A stretch of 64,000 nt of DNA from Clostridia bacterium (GCA_017465465.1 JAFTWE010000018.1:62001-126000), one strand, 5' to 3'; shown: positions 52,943 through 62,483, counted from the first letter of the stretch. A program made the numbers and translations. Notes: a model not told the origin generated them from the sequence alone.

Positions 52943-52951
52943 TGATATAAT
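52943..52951 (+). promoter_or_regulatory. Extended -10 of rmuC
   Basis: TGATATAAT is an extended -10 with a perfect TATAAT (52946-52951). No good -35 is seen. Confidence 0.55.
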
Positions 52952-52973
52952 TGTCAGGTATGGAGGTTATCTT

Positions 52974-54299
52974 ATGGAATTATATATTTTTTTAATCGCA
53001 ATCGTAGTTTTGCAGGTTGTAATAATTGCAATCTGCATTAAAAATAAAAACTCAAAATCAGAAAAAGAAACAAGTGATAAGCTCATTGAGCTAAAAGCGC
53101 AGAATGAAGCACTTGCGAAAACATTGGGTGCTGAGTTTGAGCGCAACAGGCGCGAATCCCTTGCTTTTCAGAACAGAGTAAGTGATGAACTCAACAATAA
53201 CGCCAAGGTGGTTTCAGACTCTCTTGGTAAAATGACAGAGTCTAACTACAAAAATCTTATTAAAATTAACGAGTCAACCACCAACTCACTTAATGCAATT
53301 AAAGAATCTCTTCTTTCTCAAAACGAAAAGCAGACGAGAGTTGTTGAGGCTTCTATTTCCAAAATGCAGGAAAGTAACGAAAAGAAGCTTGACCAGATGC
53401 GAGCTACCGTTGATGAAAAGCTCAATGAAACCCTCACAACAAGACTTGATTCTTCATTTAAAACAGTTTCACAACAGCTTGAAAATGTATATAAATCATT
53501 GGGAGAAATGAAAGAGCTTTCAAACGGGGTAACAACCAATGTTACCACACTCAACCGAGTTCTTACCAATGTTAAGGCACGCGGTACATGGGCAGAAATT
53601 CAGCTTGAAGGCATACTTGACCAGACAATCCCGAATATGTATGTCAAAAACTTTGCAACGGTTGAAGGCTCATTAAAAAGAGTTGAATTTGCTGTTAAGA
53701 TTCCGTCAGGTGATAATAGCGAAAAAGATGTTTATCTCCCCATTGACTCAAAGTTCCCTATGGAAGATTATATAAGACTTTGCGATGCGGCAGATAACGC
53801 TGATGCAGATGCGCTCAAAGCTGCAAGAAAAGCCCTTGAAGACAGAGTTCTTGCCGAGGGTAAGGAAATCACCAAATACATAAATGTTCCTGTTACAACT
53901 CCATTTGCAATTCTTTACCTGGCAACTGAGGGTCTTTATGCGGAAATTGCATCTTCAAGAAACGGTATTGCCGAAAAGCTTCAGAGTGATTACAACATTA
54001 TGATTGCAGGCCCGACCACTATTACAGCATTGCTCAATTCTTTATCAATGGGCTTTAAGGCTGTTGCAATTAACGAAAAGGCAAATGAAGTCCGTCAGCT
54101 TCTTGCAGTTACCAAGGCTCAATATGAAAAGTTTGGCGTTGTGCTTGAAAAAGCAGGCAAAAAGATTGAAGAAGCCGGCAGAACCCTTGACGACGCGAGA
54201 AAGAGAAACGATATAATCAGAAGAAAATTAAAAACAATAGACGCTCCCTCAGCCGATGAAGCAGACAAAATCCTCGGCTTGGAAGAAGCTAACGAATAA
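52974..54299 (+). CDS. rmuC: DNA recombination protein RmuC
   Basis: The 441 residues have a single N-terminal membrane helix (3-20) and a long coiled coil (about 25-190). The RmuC nuclease-like domain contains RGTWAEIQLEGILDQ, DSKFPMEDY, PFAILYLATEGLYAEI and LNSLSMGFKAVAINEKA. RmuC limits recombination between inverted repeats; the enzymatic activity is inferred from its PD-(D/E)xK fold. GGAGG lies upstream of the ATG and it ends in a strong terminator. Confidence 0.95.
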   Translation: MELYIFLIAIVVLQVVIIAICIKNKNSKSEKETSDKLIELKAQNEALAKTLGAEFERNRRESLAFQNRVSDELNNNAKVVSDSLGKMTESNYKNLIKINESTTNSLNAIKESLLSQNEKQTRVVEASISKMQESNEKKLDQMRATVDEKLNETLTTRLDSSFKTVSQQLENVYKSLGEMKELSNGVTTNVTTLNRVLTNVKARGTWAEIQLEGILDQTIPNMYVKNFATVEGSLKRVEFAVKIPSGDNSEKDVYLPIDSKFPMEDYIRLCDAADNADADALKAARKALEDRVLAEGKEITKYINVPVTTPFAILYLATEGLYAEIASSRNGIAEKLQSDYNIMIAGPTTITALLNSLSMGFKAVAINEKANEVRQLLAVTKAQYEKFGVVLEKAGKKIEEAGRTLDDARKRNDIIRRKLKTIDAPSADEADKILGLEEANE

Positions 54300-54303
54300 A
54301 CGA

Positions 54304-54330
54304 ACTCCCTGCAAAAGCATTGCAGGGAGT
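54304..54330 (+). terminator. Terminator of rmuC
   Basis: ACTCCCTGCA and TGCAGGGAGT form a perfect stem around a short loop, followed by AATTTTTATTT. Confidence 0.85.
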
Positions 54331-54335
54331 AATTT

Positions 54336-54983
54336 TTATTTATTCTTCTTACCGAGCAGTTCGGTAATCTTTTTGAGGGATGACGGAATTGAAGTCCAGA
54401 GCTTTCCTGCCGCCATTTCAATGAGCTTGGAGGTTGAAACAAGTGAGCCGCCGTGGAACAGCATAATAATATAAGCTTCGCAGACCTCATCATAATCGGC
54501 ATCGCCGTAGCAACCGTCACAAATCCACATTCTGATATACATTATCAACGCTAAAGACTGATACTGTGAAATTGTTTCAAGAGTTACAATGGGGTTTTCA
54601 CTTTCAAAGTTTGCGGATTCATAGGCCTTTTTGAAAAGCTTTGAAAATTCATTTGCAAGAATTTCTTCAAATCCGTTCTGCCCGTCAATCTGAAACGCTT
54701 TTTTGTAAAACTCTTTTTCATCGGCTATGCACTTAAAAACCTTTTGAAAAGCTTCATAATAAGCTTCATTAGTTACATAGGGACTGATTTTGTCATATAT
54801 TTCAGTTTTAACTATCCATTCAAGGATTTCATACTTATCCTGAAAATAGTTATAAAAGGTTGAACGCATAAAGCCTGACTCGGCGGCAATCATTTTAACG
54901 GTGATTTTTTTAAAATCTTTTTTCAAAAGCAGACTTTTAAAGGAATCTGCTATAAGTTCATTTGTAAGGCGTTTTGTATCCAT
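54336..54983 (-). CDS. TetR-family transcriptional regulator
   Basis: The 215 residues have the N-terminal helix-turn-helix ITVKMIAAESGFMRSTFYNYF (split at about 25-45) and an all-helical ligand domain. GTGT-6-ACAC (in GTGTTATACTACAC) lies in its own upstream region next to a TATAAC element, a possible autoregulatory operator. The divergent gene is spoIVB, but sporulation genes are seldom TetR targets. The likely ligand is unknown. Confidence 0.88.
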   Translation of the reverse strand: MDTKRLTNELIADSFKSLLLKKDFKKITVKMIAAESGFMRSTFYNYFQDKYEILEWIVKTEIYDKISPYVTNEAYYEAFQKVFKCIADEKEFYKKAFQIDGQNGFEEILANEFSKLFKKAYESANFESENPIVTLETISQYQSLALIMYIRMWICDGCYGDADYDEVCEAYIIMLFHGGSLVSTSKLIEMAAGKLWTSIPSSLKKITELLGKKNK

Positions 54984-55104
54984 AGGACACCTCCTTGTGT
55001 TATACTACACTATTTTTAAGATAATTGCAAGTTTTATCATTTAATTTAAAAATTTCCTGAAATATTAAGCGTTAAAACGGACAACTTATTCTTGGAGGTG
55101 GAAA

Positions 55105-56325
55105 ATGAAAAATGTATTCCGAACTCTGAGCTTGTTATCATTTATTTGTTGCAGTGTTATTTTAATGCTTATTTCTGTGGGATACTCAAGAATCCCAAAT
55201 GAAATTTCAATGAAAGAATACGATACGCTGTCAGCGGGCGGTACTTATATGTGCCAACCAATAGATATTTCAGCTAATGCAACAATTAACAGCTCAGACG
55301 AATATGAAACCTCCGTTAAACTGTTCAACATCTTTCCTATTAAATCTGCTAAAATAAACGTGAGTGACAGAAAATATGTAGTTTTAGGCGGCGATATCTT
55401 TGGTATTCGCCTTTATACAAAGGGAGTAATGATTGTTAAAATCGACTCTGTGAGCACCTCTCAGGGTGAAGCATCTCCCGGTAATAAGGCGGGGCTTAAG
55501 GTTGGAGATATTATTCTGAAGGTGGGTTCAACTGAAATAGACAGTAACAAGACCCTTTCTTCTCTTATATCATCCTCACAGGGAAAACCGCTTAAAATGA
55601 AAATCCAGCGCGGCGGCAAAACGCTTGATATCAGCTTCACTGCCGTTAAGGGCTCAGGTGATTCACAGTATAAAGCAGGTTTATGGATTCGCGACAGCAC
55701 AGCAGGAATCGGTACAATGACCTATTATGACAGACAATCAGGTGTGTTTGCAGGTTTAGGTCACGCTGTATGCGATGTTGACACAGGTGAAATTATGCCA
55801 CTTTCGGGCGGAGACGCAGTTGAAGCAACTGTCAAAGGCTGCTACAAAGGCGAAAGCGGAACTCCGGGTGAATTGTGCGGTATTTTCAGCGGCAAGTCAA
55901 TGGGTGATTTGTTTATAAACGGTGACACCGGTATTTTTGGCGTACTAAGCGATTACAACAAAAACGCGCAGGTAATCCCCGTTGCCTTGCCATCAGAGGT
56001 TACACAAGGTGATGCAGAGATTATAAGCACGGTTGACGAAAACGGGCCGAGGTCTTACTCTGTTAAAATCACCAAAATTAACCCCGATTCATCAGATATG
56101 CACAATCTCATTATAAAAATTACCGATAAAGACCTGATTGATTTAACCGGAGGTATTGTTCAAGGGATGAGCGGAAGCCCTATTATTCAAAATGGTAAGT
56201 TGGTTGGCGCAGTTACACACGTATTTGTGGACAACGCAACAGAGGGCTACGGAATTTTTGCTCAGAATATGATTGAAACTCAGCTTTCTCTTGAAGAAAC
56301 TCTTGCCCAAGATATGGCAGGCTGA
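55105..56325 (+). CDS. spoIVB: SpoIVB peptidase (S55 family)
   Basis: SpoIVB is secreted from the forespore and signals activation of pro-sigma-K processing. The 406 residues show an N-terminal membrane anchor, a PDZ domain (NKAGLKVGDIILKVGS, about 130-145) and the S55 domain. In the S55 domain the catalytic histidine is in GLGHAVCDVDTG and the serine in GMSGSPIIQ. In many Firmicutes spo0A follows spoIVB; here a GH16 gene does. GGAGGTGG lies before the ATG. Confidence 0.95.
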   Translation: MKNVFRTLSLLSFICCSVILMLISVGYSRIPNEISMKEYDTLSAGGTYMCQPIDISANATINSSDEYETSVKLFNIFPIKSAKINVSDRKYVVLGGDIFGIRLYTKGVMIVKIDSVSTSQGEASPGNKAGLKVGDIILKVGSTEIDSNKTLSSLISSSQGKPLKMKIQRGGKTLDISFTAVKGSGDSQYKAGLWIRDSTAGIGTMTYYDRQSGVFAGLGHAVCDVDTGEIMPLSGGDAVEATVKGCYKGESGTPGELCGIFSGKSMGDLFINGDTGIFGVLSDYNKNAQVIPVALPSEVTQGDAEIISTVDENGPRSYSVKITKINPDSSDMHNLIIKITDKDLIDLTGGIVQGMSGSPIIQNGKLVGAVTHVFVDNATEGYGIFAQNMIETQLSLEETLAQDMAG

Positions 56326-56328
56326 AAG

Positions 56329-56356
56329 AAGCCGCTTCACAAAAGTGAGGCGGCTT
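56329..56356 (+). terminator. Terminator-like hairpin after spoIVB
   Basis: AAGCCGCTTCAC pairs with GTGAGGCGGCTT around AAAA; the T-tract is short and interrupted. Confidence 0.6.
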
Positions 56357-56366
56357 TACTCTTATA

Positions 56367-56396
56367 TTGACACATCAGGAATTTATTTGTTATAAT
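56367..56396 (+). promoter_or_regulatory. Perfect-consensus promoter of the GH16 gene
   Basis: TTGACA (56367-56372) and TATAAT (56391-56396) are separated by 18 bases. The transcript would start within about 15 bases of the ATG. Confidence 0.85.
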
Positions 56397-56416
56397 GCAA
56401 AAAAGGAGGAATGAAT

Positions 56417-57328
56417 ATGATTTCTTTATCTACAAGACTGATGCGAATTTTTGTTGCGGTTCTTATGGTTATCTCCCCTAACCTGCCCCATTTGCTTGAC
56501 ATTCCTGCAATCCCCAAGGGGCAGAATTTAGAGCTTGACTCTCGCTTTGAGCTTGTATGGAGTGACGAATTTGACGGCAATTCACTTGATAAGACAAAAT
56601 GGAGCTATAATTGGTGGGAAACCGAGCGAAAAGGCGGATATTGGCACGAGGATATGGTAAGTGTATCAAACGGCAACCTGATTATCACTACCGCCTATAT
56701 GAATGAGCCTCTCCCCAATTACTACGAGAATTATTTTGCTCAGAGGGATGACTTCAAGCCATATAAAGAAGGCTGGTACACAGGCTGCATAACAGGCATT
56801 AACAAGGTTGAACATCTATACGGTTATTTTGAATGCAGAGCAATTTTTCCAAAATCAACAGGTATGTGGTCCGCTTTCTGGATGATGGGCGACGGAGTTT
56901 CAAATGTTGACGGCTCAGGCCAAGACGGCACAGAGGTTGATATTTTTGAATCAATGTACTACAAAGATGTGCGGTGGGGCGCCGGTGACCGAATTGTGAG
57001 CGGTATTGTTTATGACGGTTACGGAGAAGCTTCACAGGGTGACAGCATCGGTAGCTGGTTTGCAAACAATCCTTATGAAGAGTATAACACCTACGGACTT
57101 GAATGGACACCTGAAGAATATATCTTCTACATAAACGGTGTTGAAACAGGCAGACTTTCCACAGGCGGAGTTTCACAAAACCCCGAATATCTGCTTCTTT
57201 CCTGCGAGGTTGCAGGTGACAACGGAATAGCCCACGCCGACAGACACGGCACAGGCAAAATCAGCATGGAGCCCGGAGATACCGCAGAATTTATTGTAGA
57301 CTATGTAAGAGTATATAAGCATAAATGA
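56417..57328 (+). CDS. Secreted glycoside hydrolase family 16 (beta-glucanase/lichenase-like)
   Basis: The 303 residues start with a signal peptide (RIFVAVLMVISP). The GH16 jelly-roll shows FELVWSDEFDG, GYFECRAIFPKSTGMWSAFW and the catalytic EVDIFES, with nucleophile and acid/base glutamates in E-x-D-x-x-E. GLEWTPEEYIFYING and a C-terminal DYVRVYK follow. It would cut beta-1,3-1,4 or beta-1,3 glucans outside the cell. No CBM or dockerin is attached. The third codon, ATG at 56417, has the better spaced GGAGGA than the ATG at 56411. Confidence 0.92.
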   Translation: MISLSTRLMRIFVAVLMVISPNLPHLLDIPAIPKGQNLELDSRFELVWSDEFDGNSLDKTKWSYNWWETERKGGYWHEDMVSVSNGNLIITTAYMNEPLPNYYENYFAQRDDFKPYKEGWYTGCITGINKVEHLYGYFECRAIFPKSTGMWSAFWMMGDGVSNVDGSGQDGTEVDIFESMYYKDVRWGAGDRIVSGIVYDGYGEASQGDSIGSWFANNPYEEYNTYGLEWTPEEYIFYINGVETGRLSTGGVSQNPEYLLLSCEVAGDNGIAHADRHGTGKISMEPGDTAEFIVDYVRVYKHK

Positions 57329-57331
57329 TAA

Positions 57332-57367
57332 AAGACTGCTTCACGAGAGTGAGGCAGTCTTATTTTT
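57332..57367 (+). terminator. Terminator of the GH16 gene
   Basis: A 13-bp stem (AAGACTGCTTCAC with GTGAGGCAGTCTT, one G-U) around GAGA is followed by ATTTTTT. It uses the same stem design as the hairpin after spoIVB. Confidence 0.85.
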
Positions 57368-57397
57368 TAAAAATACAGAAAATTATAACAAACTTAA

Positions 57398-58000
57398 TTA
57401 AACAACTATAACTTCGTCACAATTTGATAACAGTTCAAAAATATCACATAAAGCACTATCAAGATTATCCCATTCGTATTCAATTTTGGATTTCCTTTTT
57501 TCACAGACAAATACCTTATGACTTGTAGTGTCAATAAAAATATCCATAATTGTCCGATAATCTTTATTGCTCAAAAAGCAACCGCATTTTAGCCATGTAC
57601 GAGGAACATTTTTATGTCGGTCCGTATCTTCTACTCTTAAATCAAAAGGTTCTTCTCCGTTTACATCTCTAATTTCCGGATTCGGCGGAGAAAGCGGCAA
57701 ACCAAAAAGAGTAAGCATTGATTGGCCAAATTCGAAACCTTCTGGTTTGAGCAAAAATTTGATATTGAATAAATTTGCTCCATTAAAATTTCTCAAAAAA
57801 TCAATATATTCTTGAGGAAATTCATTTGAATATTGATTAACAAAATAAGTTTCAATATACTCTTGTTTTAACGGTGAAAAAAGTTCATGCCTACAAATAG
57901 GAACACGCCCCGGTTTCAATAGAACAGCACCATTTTTTCTAATTAAAATATCTTCACCAAAAGAGGACTTTAGCTCATTTAAAAGTGATATAAATTTCAT
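57398..58000 (-). CDS. SMI1/KNR4-family protein
   Basis: The 200 residues contain NEFPQEYIDFLRNFNGANL (about 60-78) and a later CGCFLSNKDY block, the SMI1/KNR4 fold found in many bacterial immunity proteins. No toxin gene, polymorphic-toxin tail or secretion system is next to it. It lies 12 bases after deoD and may be an orphan immunity protein or a house-keeping member. The A/T-richness is a little above its neighbours. Confidence 0.75.
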   Translation of the reverse strand: MKFISLLNELKSSFGEDILIRKNGAVLLKPGRVPICRHELFSPLKQEYIETYFVNQYSNEFPQEYIDFLRNFNGANLFNIKFLLKPEGFEFGQSMLTLFGLPLSPPNPEIRDVNGEEPFDLRVEDTDRHKNVPRTWLKCGCFLSNKDYRTIMDIFIDTTSHKVFVCEKRKSKIEYEWDNLDSALCDIFELLSNCDEVIVV

Positions 58001-58012
58001 TTATAAGCTCCT

Positions 58013-58723
58013 TTATATCATAATCGCAGTTTCAAGGGCAATTTCCATCATTTGGGTAAATGATGTTTCTCGCTCTTTTGATGTCGTTTCTTCTTTTGTA
58101 ACAAGATTATCTGAAACGGTGCAAAGGGCAAGTGCTTTTTTATTAAGCCTTGCGGCTGTCATATAAAGGGCGGCGGCCTCCATTTCAACGGCAAGAACGC
58201 CCATTTTAGCCCATTTATCATTGACTGTTTCATCATCACAATAGAATGTGTCTGACGAAAGAAGATTGCCAATATGATAGTTGACACCGCACTCTTTTGC
58301 ATTTTCAACAGCCAAACTTAAAAGCTCAAAATCTGCAATGGGAGCAAATGTACCGGGTAAGCAATATTGATTAGCAAAGGATGAATTGGTGCAGGCACCC
58401 ATACCAAAAACGATGTCACGGATTTTAACATCGGGAGTAAGTCCACCTGCTGAACCAATTCTCATAATAGCCTCTACACCGTAAAAGCTATAAAGCTCAT
58501 AAGCATAAATTCCGATTGAAGGCATACCCATTCCGCTTGCCATAACTGTTACTTTTTTGCCCTTATACTCCCCTGTGTAACCGTGAATTCCCCTGACATT
58601 GTTGACAAGAACAGGGTTTTCAAGAAAGGTTTCTGCAATAAATTTTGCTCTCAACGGGTCACCCGGCATCAGCACAACTTTTGCAATTTCACCGAATTCG
58701 GCGCTGTTATGAGGTGTAGACAT
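58013..58723 (-). CDS. deoD: Purine-nucleoside phosphorylase DeoD
   Basis: This hexameric enzyme splits purine (deoxy)nucleosides with phosphate. The 236 residues show VLMPGDPLRAKFIAETF near the N-terminus with the phosphate arginine, MRIGSAGGL, and VEMEAAALYMTAA. Length and motifs fit the NP-I hexameric class and not the trimeric PunA. It is 11 bases after deoC. Confidence 0.96.
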   Translation of the reverse strand: MSTPHNSAEFGEIAKVVLMPGDPLRAKFIAETFLENPVLVNNVRGIHGYTGEYKGKKVTVMASGMGMPSIGIYAYELYSFYGVEAIMRIGSAGGLTPDVKIRDIVFGMGACTNSSFANQYCLPGTFAPIADFELLSLAVENAKECGVNYHIGNLLSSDTFYCDDETVNDKWAKMGVLAVEMEAAALYMTAARLNKKALALCTVSDNLVTKEETTSKERETSFTQMMEIALETAIMI

Positions 58724-58734
58724 AAAATCATCCT

Positions 58735-59394
58735 TTATAATAAGTTGTTTTCTTTAACTATTTTCACTATACGGCTTGTGCCTAAACGGGAGGCACCCAA
58801 AGCAATATATTTTTCGGCATCTTCTATTGAAGAAATTCCGCCTGCGGCCTTAATTTTGAGGTTATTATCAACATTTTTTGCCATTAAATCAATGTCACCA
58901 AAGGTTGCTCCTGCGGTAGAAAAACCTGTAGATGTTTTAATATAATCAGCTTGGGATTTTGAAACAATCCTGCACATCTCAATTTTTTCATCATCAGTAA
59001 GCAGGCAGGTTTCAATAATTACCTTAAGCAGCTTACCGTTACAAGCCGATTTGATTTGATTGATTTCATCCAAAATCAGGTCGTACTTTTTATCCTTAAG
59101 CCAACCGATATTTATAACCATATCAATTTCATCAGCACCGTTTTTAACGGCATCGGCAGTTTCAAAGCACTTTACGGCAGTTGTGGAATATCCGTTAGGA
59201 AAGCCGATTACGGTACAAATCGGAAGCTTATCACCAACATAAGCTTTAGCCTGCTTTACATAGCTTGCAGGAATACAGACAGAGGCAGTTGAATACTTGA
59301 TTCCGTCATCACAGATTGCCTTTATCTGCTCCCAGGTTGCACTTTGTGAAAGCAAGGTGTGGTCAACGAAAGATAAAATCTCTTTAATATCCAT
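58735..59394 (-). CDS. deoC: Deoxyribose-phosphate aldolase
   Basis: DeoC cleaves deoxyribose 5-phosphate to glyceraldehyde 3-phosphate and acetaldehyde. The 219 residues start [15 protein letters not shown] and show the [11 protein letters not shown] strand and [13 protein letters not shown] with the Schiff-base lysine. The true start is 59394: the frame extends upstream into proC without a ribosome binding site. It acts on the sugar released by DeoD after phosphopentomutase, which is not visible here. Confidence 0.95.
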   Translation of the reverse strand: MDIKEILSFVDHTLLSQSATWEQIKAICDDGIKYSTASVCIPASYVKQAKAYVGDKLPICTVIGFPNGYSTTAVKCFETADAVKNGADEIDMVINIGWLKDKKYDLILDEINQIKSACNGKLLKVIIETCLLTDDEKIEMCRIVSKSQADYIKTSTGFSTAGATFGDIDLMAKNVDNNLKIKAAGGISSIEDAEKYIALGASRLGTSRIVKIVKENNLL

Positions 59395-59395
59395 A

Positions 59396-60238
59396 TCAGA
59401 CAACCTCTTTCTCGTCAACATTGCCCATATCAAGCACACGCTTGAAGGTATCAAGAACACACTGAACAGCCGCATTTCTGAAGCCGTTCTTTTCAAGGCT
59501 TACTACACCTGCAATGGTTGAGCCGCCGGGTGAGCAAACCTCGTCTTTGAGCTTTTCGGGGTGCTTGCCTGTTTCAGAAATAAGAGTTGCAGTGCCGATA
59601 AGGGTTTCAACAGCAAATTTTTGAGCCTGAGCTCTTGTAAGACCTGTCATAACACCACCGTCTGCAAGGGCTTCTATAAACATACTCACAAAAGCAGGGC
59701 CGCAACCTGTAATTACACTGCCTGCATACATTTTCTTTTCAGGGAGAAGTTCAAATGAGCCTGTATAACGAAGAATATCTTTATATTCTTCAAAGATTTC
59801 GTCGGTAACACTGCCGCTGTTTGAGCAAATTGTGATGCACTTGCCAACCTCGGCGGCAACATTTGGAAGAGTTCTGATAATCGGAACATCAACGCTCACA
59901 CCGAGCATAGATTTAATCTGCTCAATGCTGATGCTCACCATAATTGAAACAAGAACTTTTTCTTCGCCGTTTTTAATACATTCTTCAATTACAGGACCGA
60001 TTTGTGAAAGAACATCACTTGCCACCTGTGGCTTGACGGCAACGAGAATATATTTACTTTCTCTTACGGCTTGTTCATTAGTTTCTGCAAAAGCTGCACC
60101 TATTGCTAAAGCAAGCTCTTTTGCTTTATCTTTATTATAATCGGTTACAACAATGTCCTTGGGGTCACAGCCCTTGCAAGCGGCTTTTGCTATTGCAGAG
60201 CCCATAACACCTGTTCCGATAAAAGACATCTTTTTCAT
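59396..60238 (-). CDS. proC: Pyrroline-5-carboxylate reductase
   Basis: ProC makes proline from pyrroline-5-carboxylate with NAD(P)H. The 280 residues have the Rossmann [13 protein letters not shown], the C-terminal [13 protein letters not shown] catalytic loop, and [16 protein letters not shown] lies before the ATG. It sits between a rhamnosidase and deoC without an obvious metabolic link; the single-base gap to deoC suggests a shared message. Confidence 0.95.
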   Translation of the reverse strand: MKKMSFIGTGVMGSAIAKAACKGCDPKDIVVTDYNKDKAKELALAIGAAFAETNEQAVRESKYILVAVKPQVASDVLSQIGPVIEECIKNGEEKVLVSIMVSISIEQIKSMLGVSVDVPIIRTLPNVAAEVGKCITICSNSGSVTDEIFEEYKDILRYTGSFELLPEKKMYAGSVITGCGPAFVSMFIEALADGGVMTGLTRAQAQKFAVETLIGTATLISETGKHPEKLKDEVCSPGGSTIAGVVSLEKNGFRNAAVQCVLDTFKRVLDMGNVDEKEVV

Positions 60239-60250
60239 TTTATAATCCTC

Positions 60251-62437
60251 CTATATTGTGAATTTATTTACTGCACTTGTGAGTGTTTTGGTAACACCTG
60301 CATAAATAAACTCAGCACTTTGATTTTCGGGTAATTCAACGGTGAACTCGGTTTTGCCATTGTTCTTTTTATAAGACACAGAAATTTTACCCTTAACTGT
60401 GGTTATATAGCCTTTTGCAAAGTCAAGTGATTTGATTTGGGCAGGAGCAATAATAACTTTATCATAAGCGTAAGAATCCTTAGCCTGAGAAATTCCGAGT
60501 ATTGAGTCAAAAAGATACTGAACACTCGCACCAAACATCGGATGATTGTGAGAAGATTCACCGTTCCAATTTTCCCACAAGGTTGTAGCAGAGTTTTTGC
60601 GCATATATTCAAAGGAAACTTCATTTTTATTTGACAGCAGTTCAAAGGCTAAATCCCCTGCTCCGCGCTTAAACAAAAGACCTGTTAAAATATATGTTCC
60701 GAAAATACCTGTGTCGTACATACCGAGCTTTGAATATTTTTCTTTAAGTGTTTCAAATGTATTTTTATTATCAATACCACAATCGCAGGCAAAAGCATCT
60801 GCACCCTGAACACCGCCTAAAAAGCTTCCGTTTTCGTCACAGAGATATGCTTTTTTAAGAGCATATCTATGGCTTTGTGCAAGAGCCACAGTTTCAGAAT
60901 TATCAACACTCAAAGCATTTTCAAGCTCTGCTAACATTTCAAGCTGAGTAACATACATTGTTGTGTTTACATAAGCCTCGGGGATTGCAATTTTTTCAGG
61001 AGCGCACCAGTCACCAAGGCACCAGCCTTTTTCCTCTTCTCTTACAATTATACCGTTTTCGCACCTTGATTCAATATATTCAGTAAACTTCTTCATAAAA
61101 GGATAGCACTCTTTTAAAAAGTCTGTGTTACCGAATTGTTTGAAATAGTAATAAGGTACTGTGAGAATGGCACCGCCCCAGCCGATTGGACCGCCGCCAC
61201 CCCCGCCGAAAGGAGCAGTATGCTGAACATGGCCTGTGGTTTTATCCTGGCAGTCGATGATATCATAAATCCATTTTTTATATGTTTCTTTTAAATCAAT
61301 GGTGAGCATACCTGCCATTGCACAAAGCTGACCGTCGCCTGTATATCCGAGACGCTCACGGTGAGGGCAGTCAGTCATAACTGCACTATGAGTATTACAA
61401 AGCTGAGTGTGAACATAGGTGTTATAAAGCCAGTTAAGTGTTTCATCAGAACATTCAAAAGCTGATGTTACAGGAGCACCTGTGTAAATTTCTCTGACTT
61501 CTACAGGCTCAGCATTGTTAGTGAGCGCAAAATATCTGAAGCCGTGCCACAATAAACGCGGATACAAAAGCTCTGTTATTCCGTCAGTTATAAATTCATC
61601 GTTAGCAATCTGATGCTCATAGCCTGCCGAGTCGTAATTGAGTGTTTTATCTTCATTGAGATTTTCAGCAAAAGCAAGCTTTACGGTTTCACCTGCTTCT
61701 GAGCATTTAACAACAACATAACCTGTGGTGTTTATACCAGTGTCATAAATCGAATAATCACCAAAATCCTTAACCTTAACGGGGACATAAGTTTTAGCAA
61801 CTTTATCGGTATGAGCGGTCTGAATATACATAGGAACATTTTCCATACCGTCGCAAAGCACAGGAGTTAACCAATTTTCATCTTTTGCTTTATCTGTATT
61901 CCAGTTATAATCAAAGCCGTTATAATCGTGCTTTTCACCGTAAAAAAGTGATGAATATTTAATAAATCCTTGCTGATATTTGACACTTTCATCGCTTAAA
62001 AATTCATTTTTACCGTTTTTGATTTTATAGCAAAGACGAATATTGCCGTAATCCATAAGGCCCTCTGCTCTGCGGTCAAACTGATGGAAATAGCCGCCGC
62101 CTAACATAACGCCGATTACATTCTCGCCATTCTTTATAAATGGTGAAATGTCATAATTAAGGCAATAAATGCGGTTATCCATAACATCTGAAAGCGGATA
62201 TGCGAGCTTCATATTTTCTCTGTTACGGGGAATATAATCTGAATATGCGGGAACAAATTCATCGTCTGAAACACGCTGACCGTTGATATATAAAATAAAA
62301 TAACCAAGACCGCAGATGTTGATTTCGGTTGGTAAATCTGCATTATCTATATTAAATGTGCCTCTGAATATTGCCGAGGTTGTATCTTCCTCAGGCATTA
62401 TCCATTTAGCTGAACCAAAAATTTCGTTATGAATCAT
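60251..62437 (-). CDS. GH78 alpha-L-rhamnosidase, intracellular
   Basis: The 728 residues start with beta-sandwich modules (about 1-330). An (alpha/alpha)6 barrel with the family block DCPHRERLGYTGDGQ and QHTAPFGGGGGG follows, then a C-terminal beta domain. There is no signal peptide, so it acts on imported rhamnosides. GGAGGTG fixes the ATG at 62437. Release of L-rhamnose would need RhaABD, none of which is in the window. Confidence 0.88.
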   Translation of the reverse strand: MIHNEIFGSAKWIMPEEDTTSAIFRGTFNIDNADLPTEINICGLGYFILYINGQRVSDDEFVPAYSDYIPRNRENMKLAYPLSDVMDNRIYCLNYDISPFIKNGENVIGVMLGGGYFHQFDRRAEGLMDYGNIRLCYKIKNGKNEFLSDESVKYQQGFIKYSSLFYGEKHDYNGFDYNWNTDKAKDENWLTPVLCDGMENVPMYIQTAHTDKVAKTYVPVKVKDFGDYSIYDTGINTTGYVVVKCSEAGETVKLAFAENLNEDKTLNYDSAGYEHQIANDEFITDGITELLYPRLLWHGFRYFALTNNAEPVEVREIYTGAPVTSAFECSDETLNWLYNTYVHTQLCNTHSAVMTDCPHRERLGYTGDGQLCAMAGMLTIDLKETYKKWIYDIIDCQDKTTGHVQHTAPFGGGGGGPIGWGGAILTVPYYYFKQFGNTDFLKECYPFMKKFTEYIESRCENGIIVREEEKGWCLGDWCAPEKIAIPEAYVNTTMYVTQLEMLAELENALSVDNSETVALAQSHRYALKKAYLCDENGSFLGGVQGADAFACDCGIDNKNTFETLKEKYSKLGMYDTGIFGTYILTGLLFKRGAGDLAFELLSNKNEVSFEYMRKNSATTLWENWNGESSHNHPMFGASVQYLFDSILGISQAKDSYAYDKVIIAPAQIKSLDFAKGYITTVKGKISVSYKKNNGKTEFTVELPENQSAEFIYAGVTKTLTSAVNKFTI

Positions 62438-62454
62438 AAAATCACCTCCAGTAA

Positions 62455-62483
62455 AATATAACACAAAATGTAAATTTATACAA
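62455..62483 (-). promoter_or_regulatory. Promoter of the rhamnosidase run
   Basis: On the minus strand TTGTAT (62483-62478) and TATATT (62460-62455) are separated by 17 bases. The -10 ends 18 bases from the ATG, leaving a very short leader. Confidence 0.5.

Noticed and set aside
52974..54299. Membrane sensor or chemotaxis-like protein
   Set aside because: The N-terminal helix and coiled coil suggest this, but the C-terminal RmuC blocks (DSKFPMEDY, FAILYLATEGLY) decide for RmuC.
57398..58000. Toxin-immunity module
   Set aside because: Only the SMI1/KNR4 side is visible; no toxin domain, pre-toxin repeat or secretion gene is within several kilobases.
59394..59496. Longer N-terminus for deoC from 59496
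   Set aside because: The extension overlaps proC, lacks a ribosome binding site and adds sequence unlike DeoC; MDIKEIL at 59394 matches the family start.
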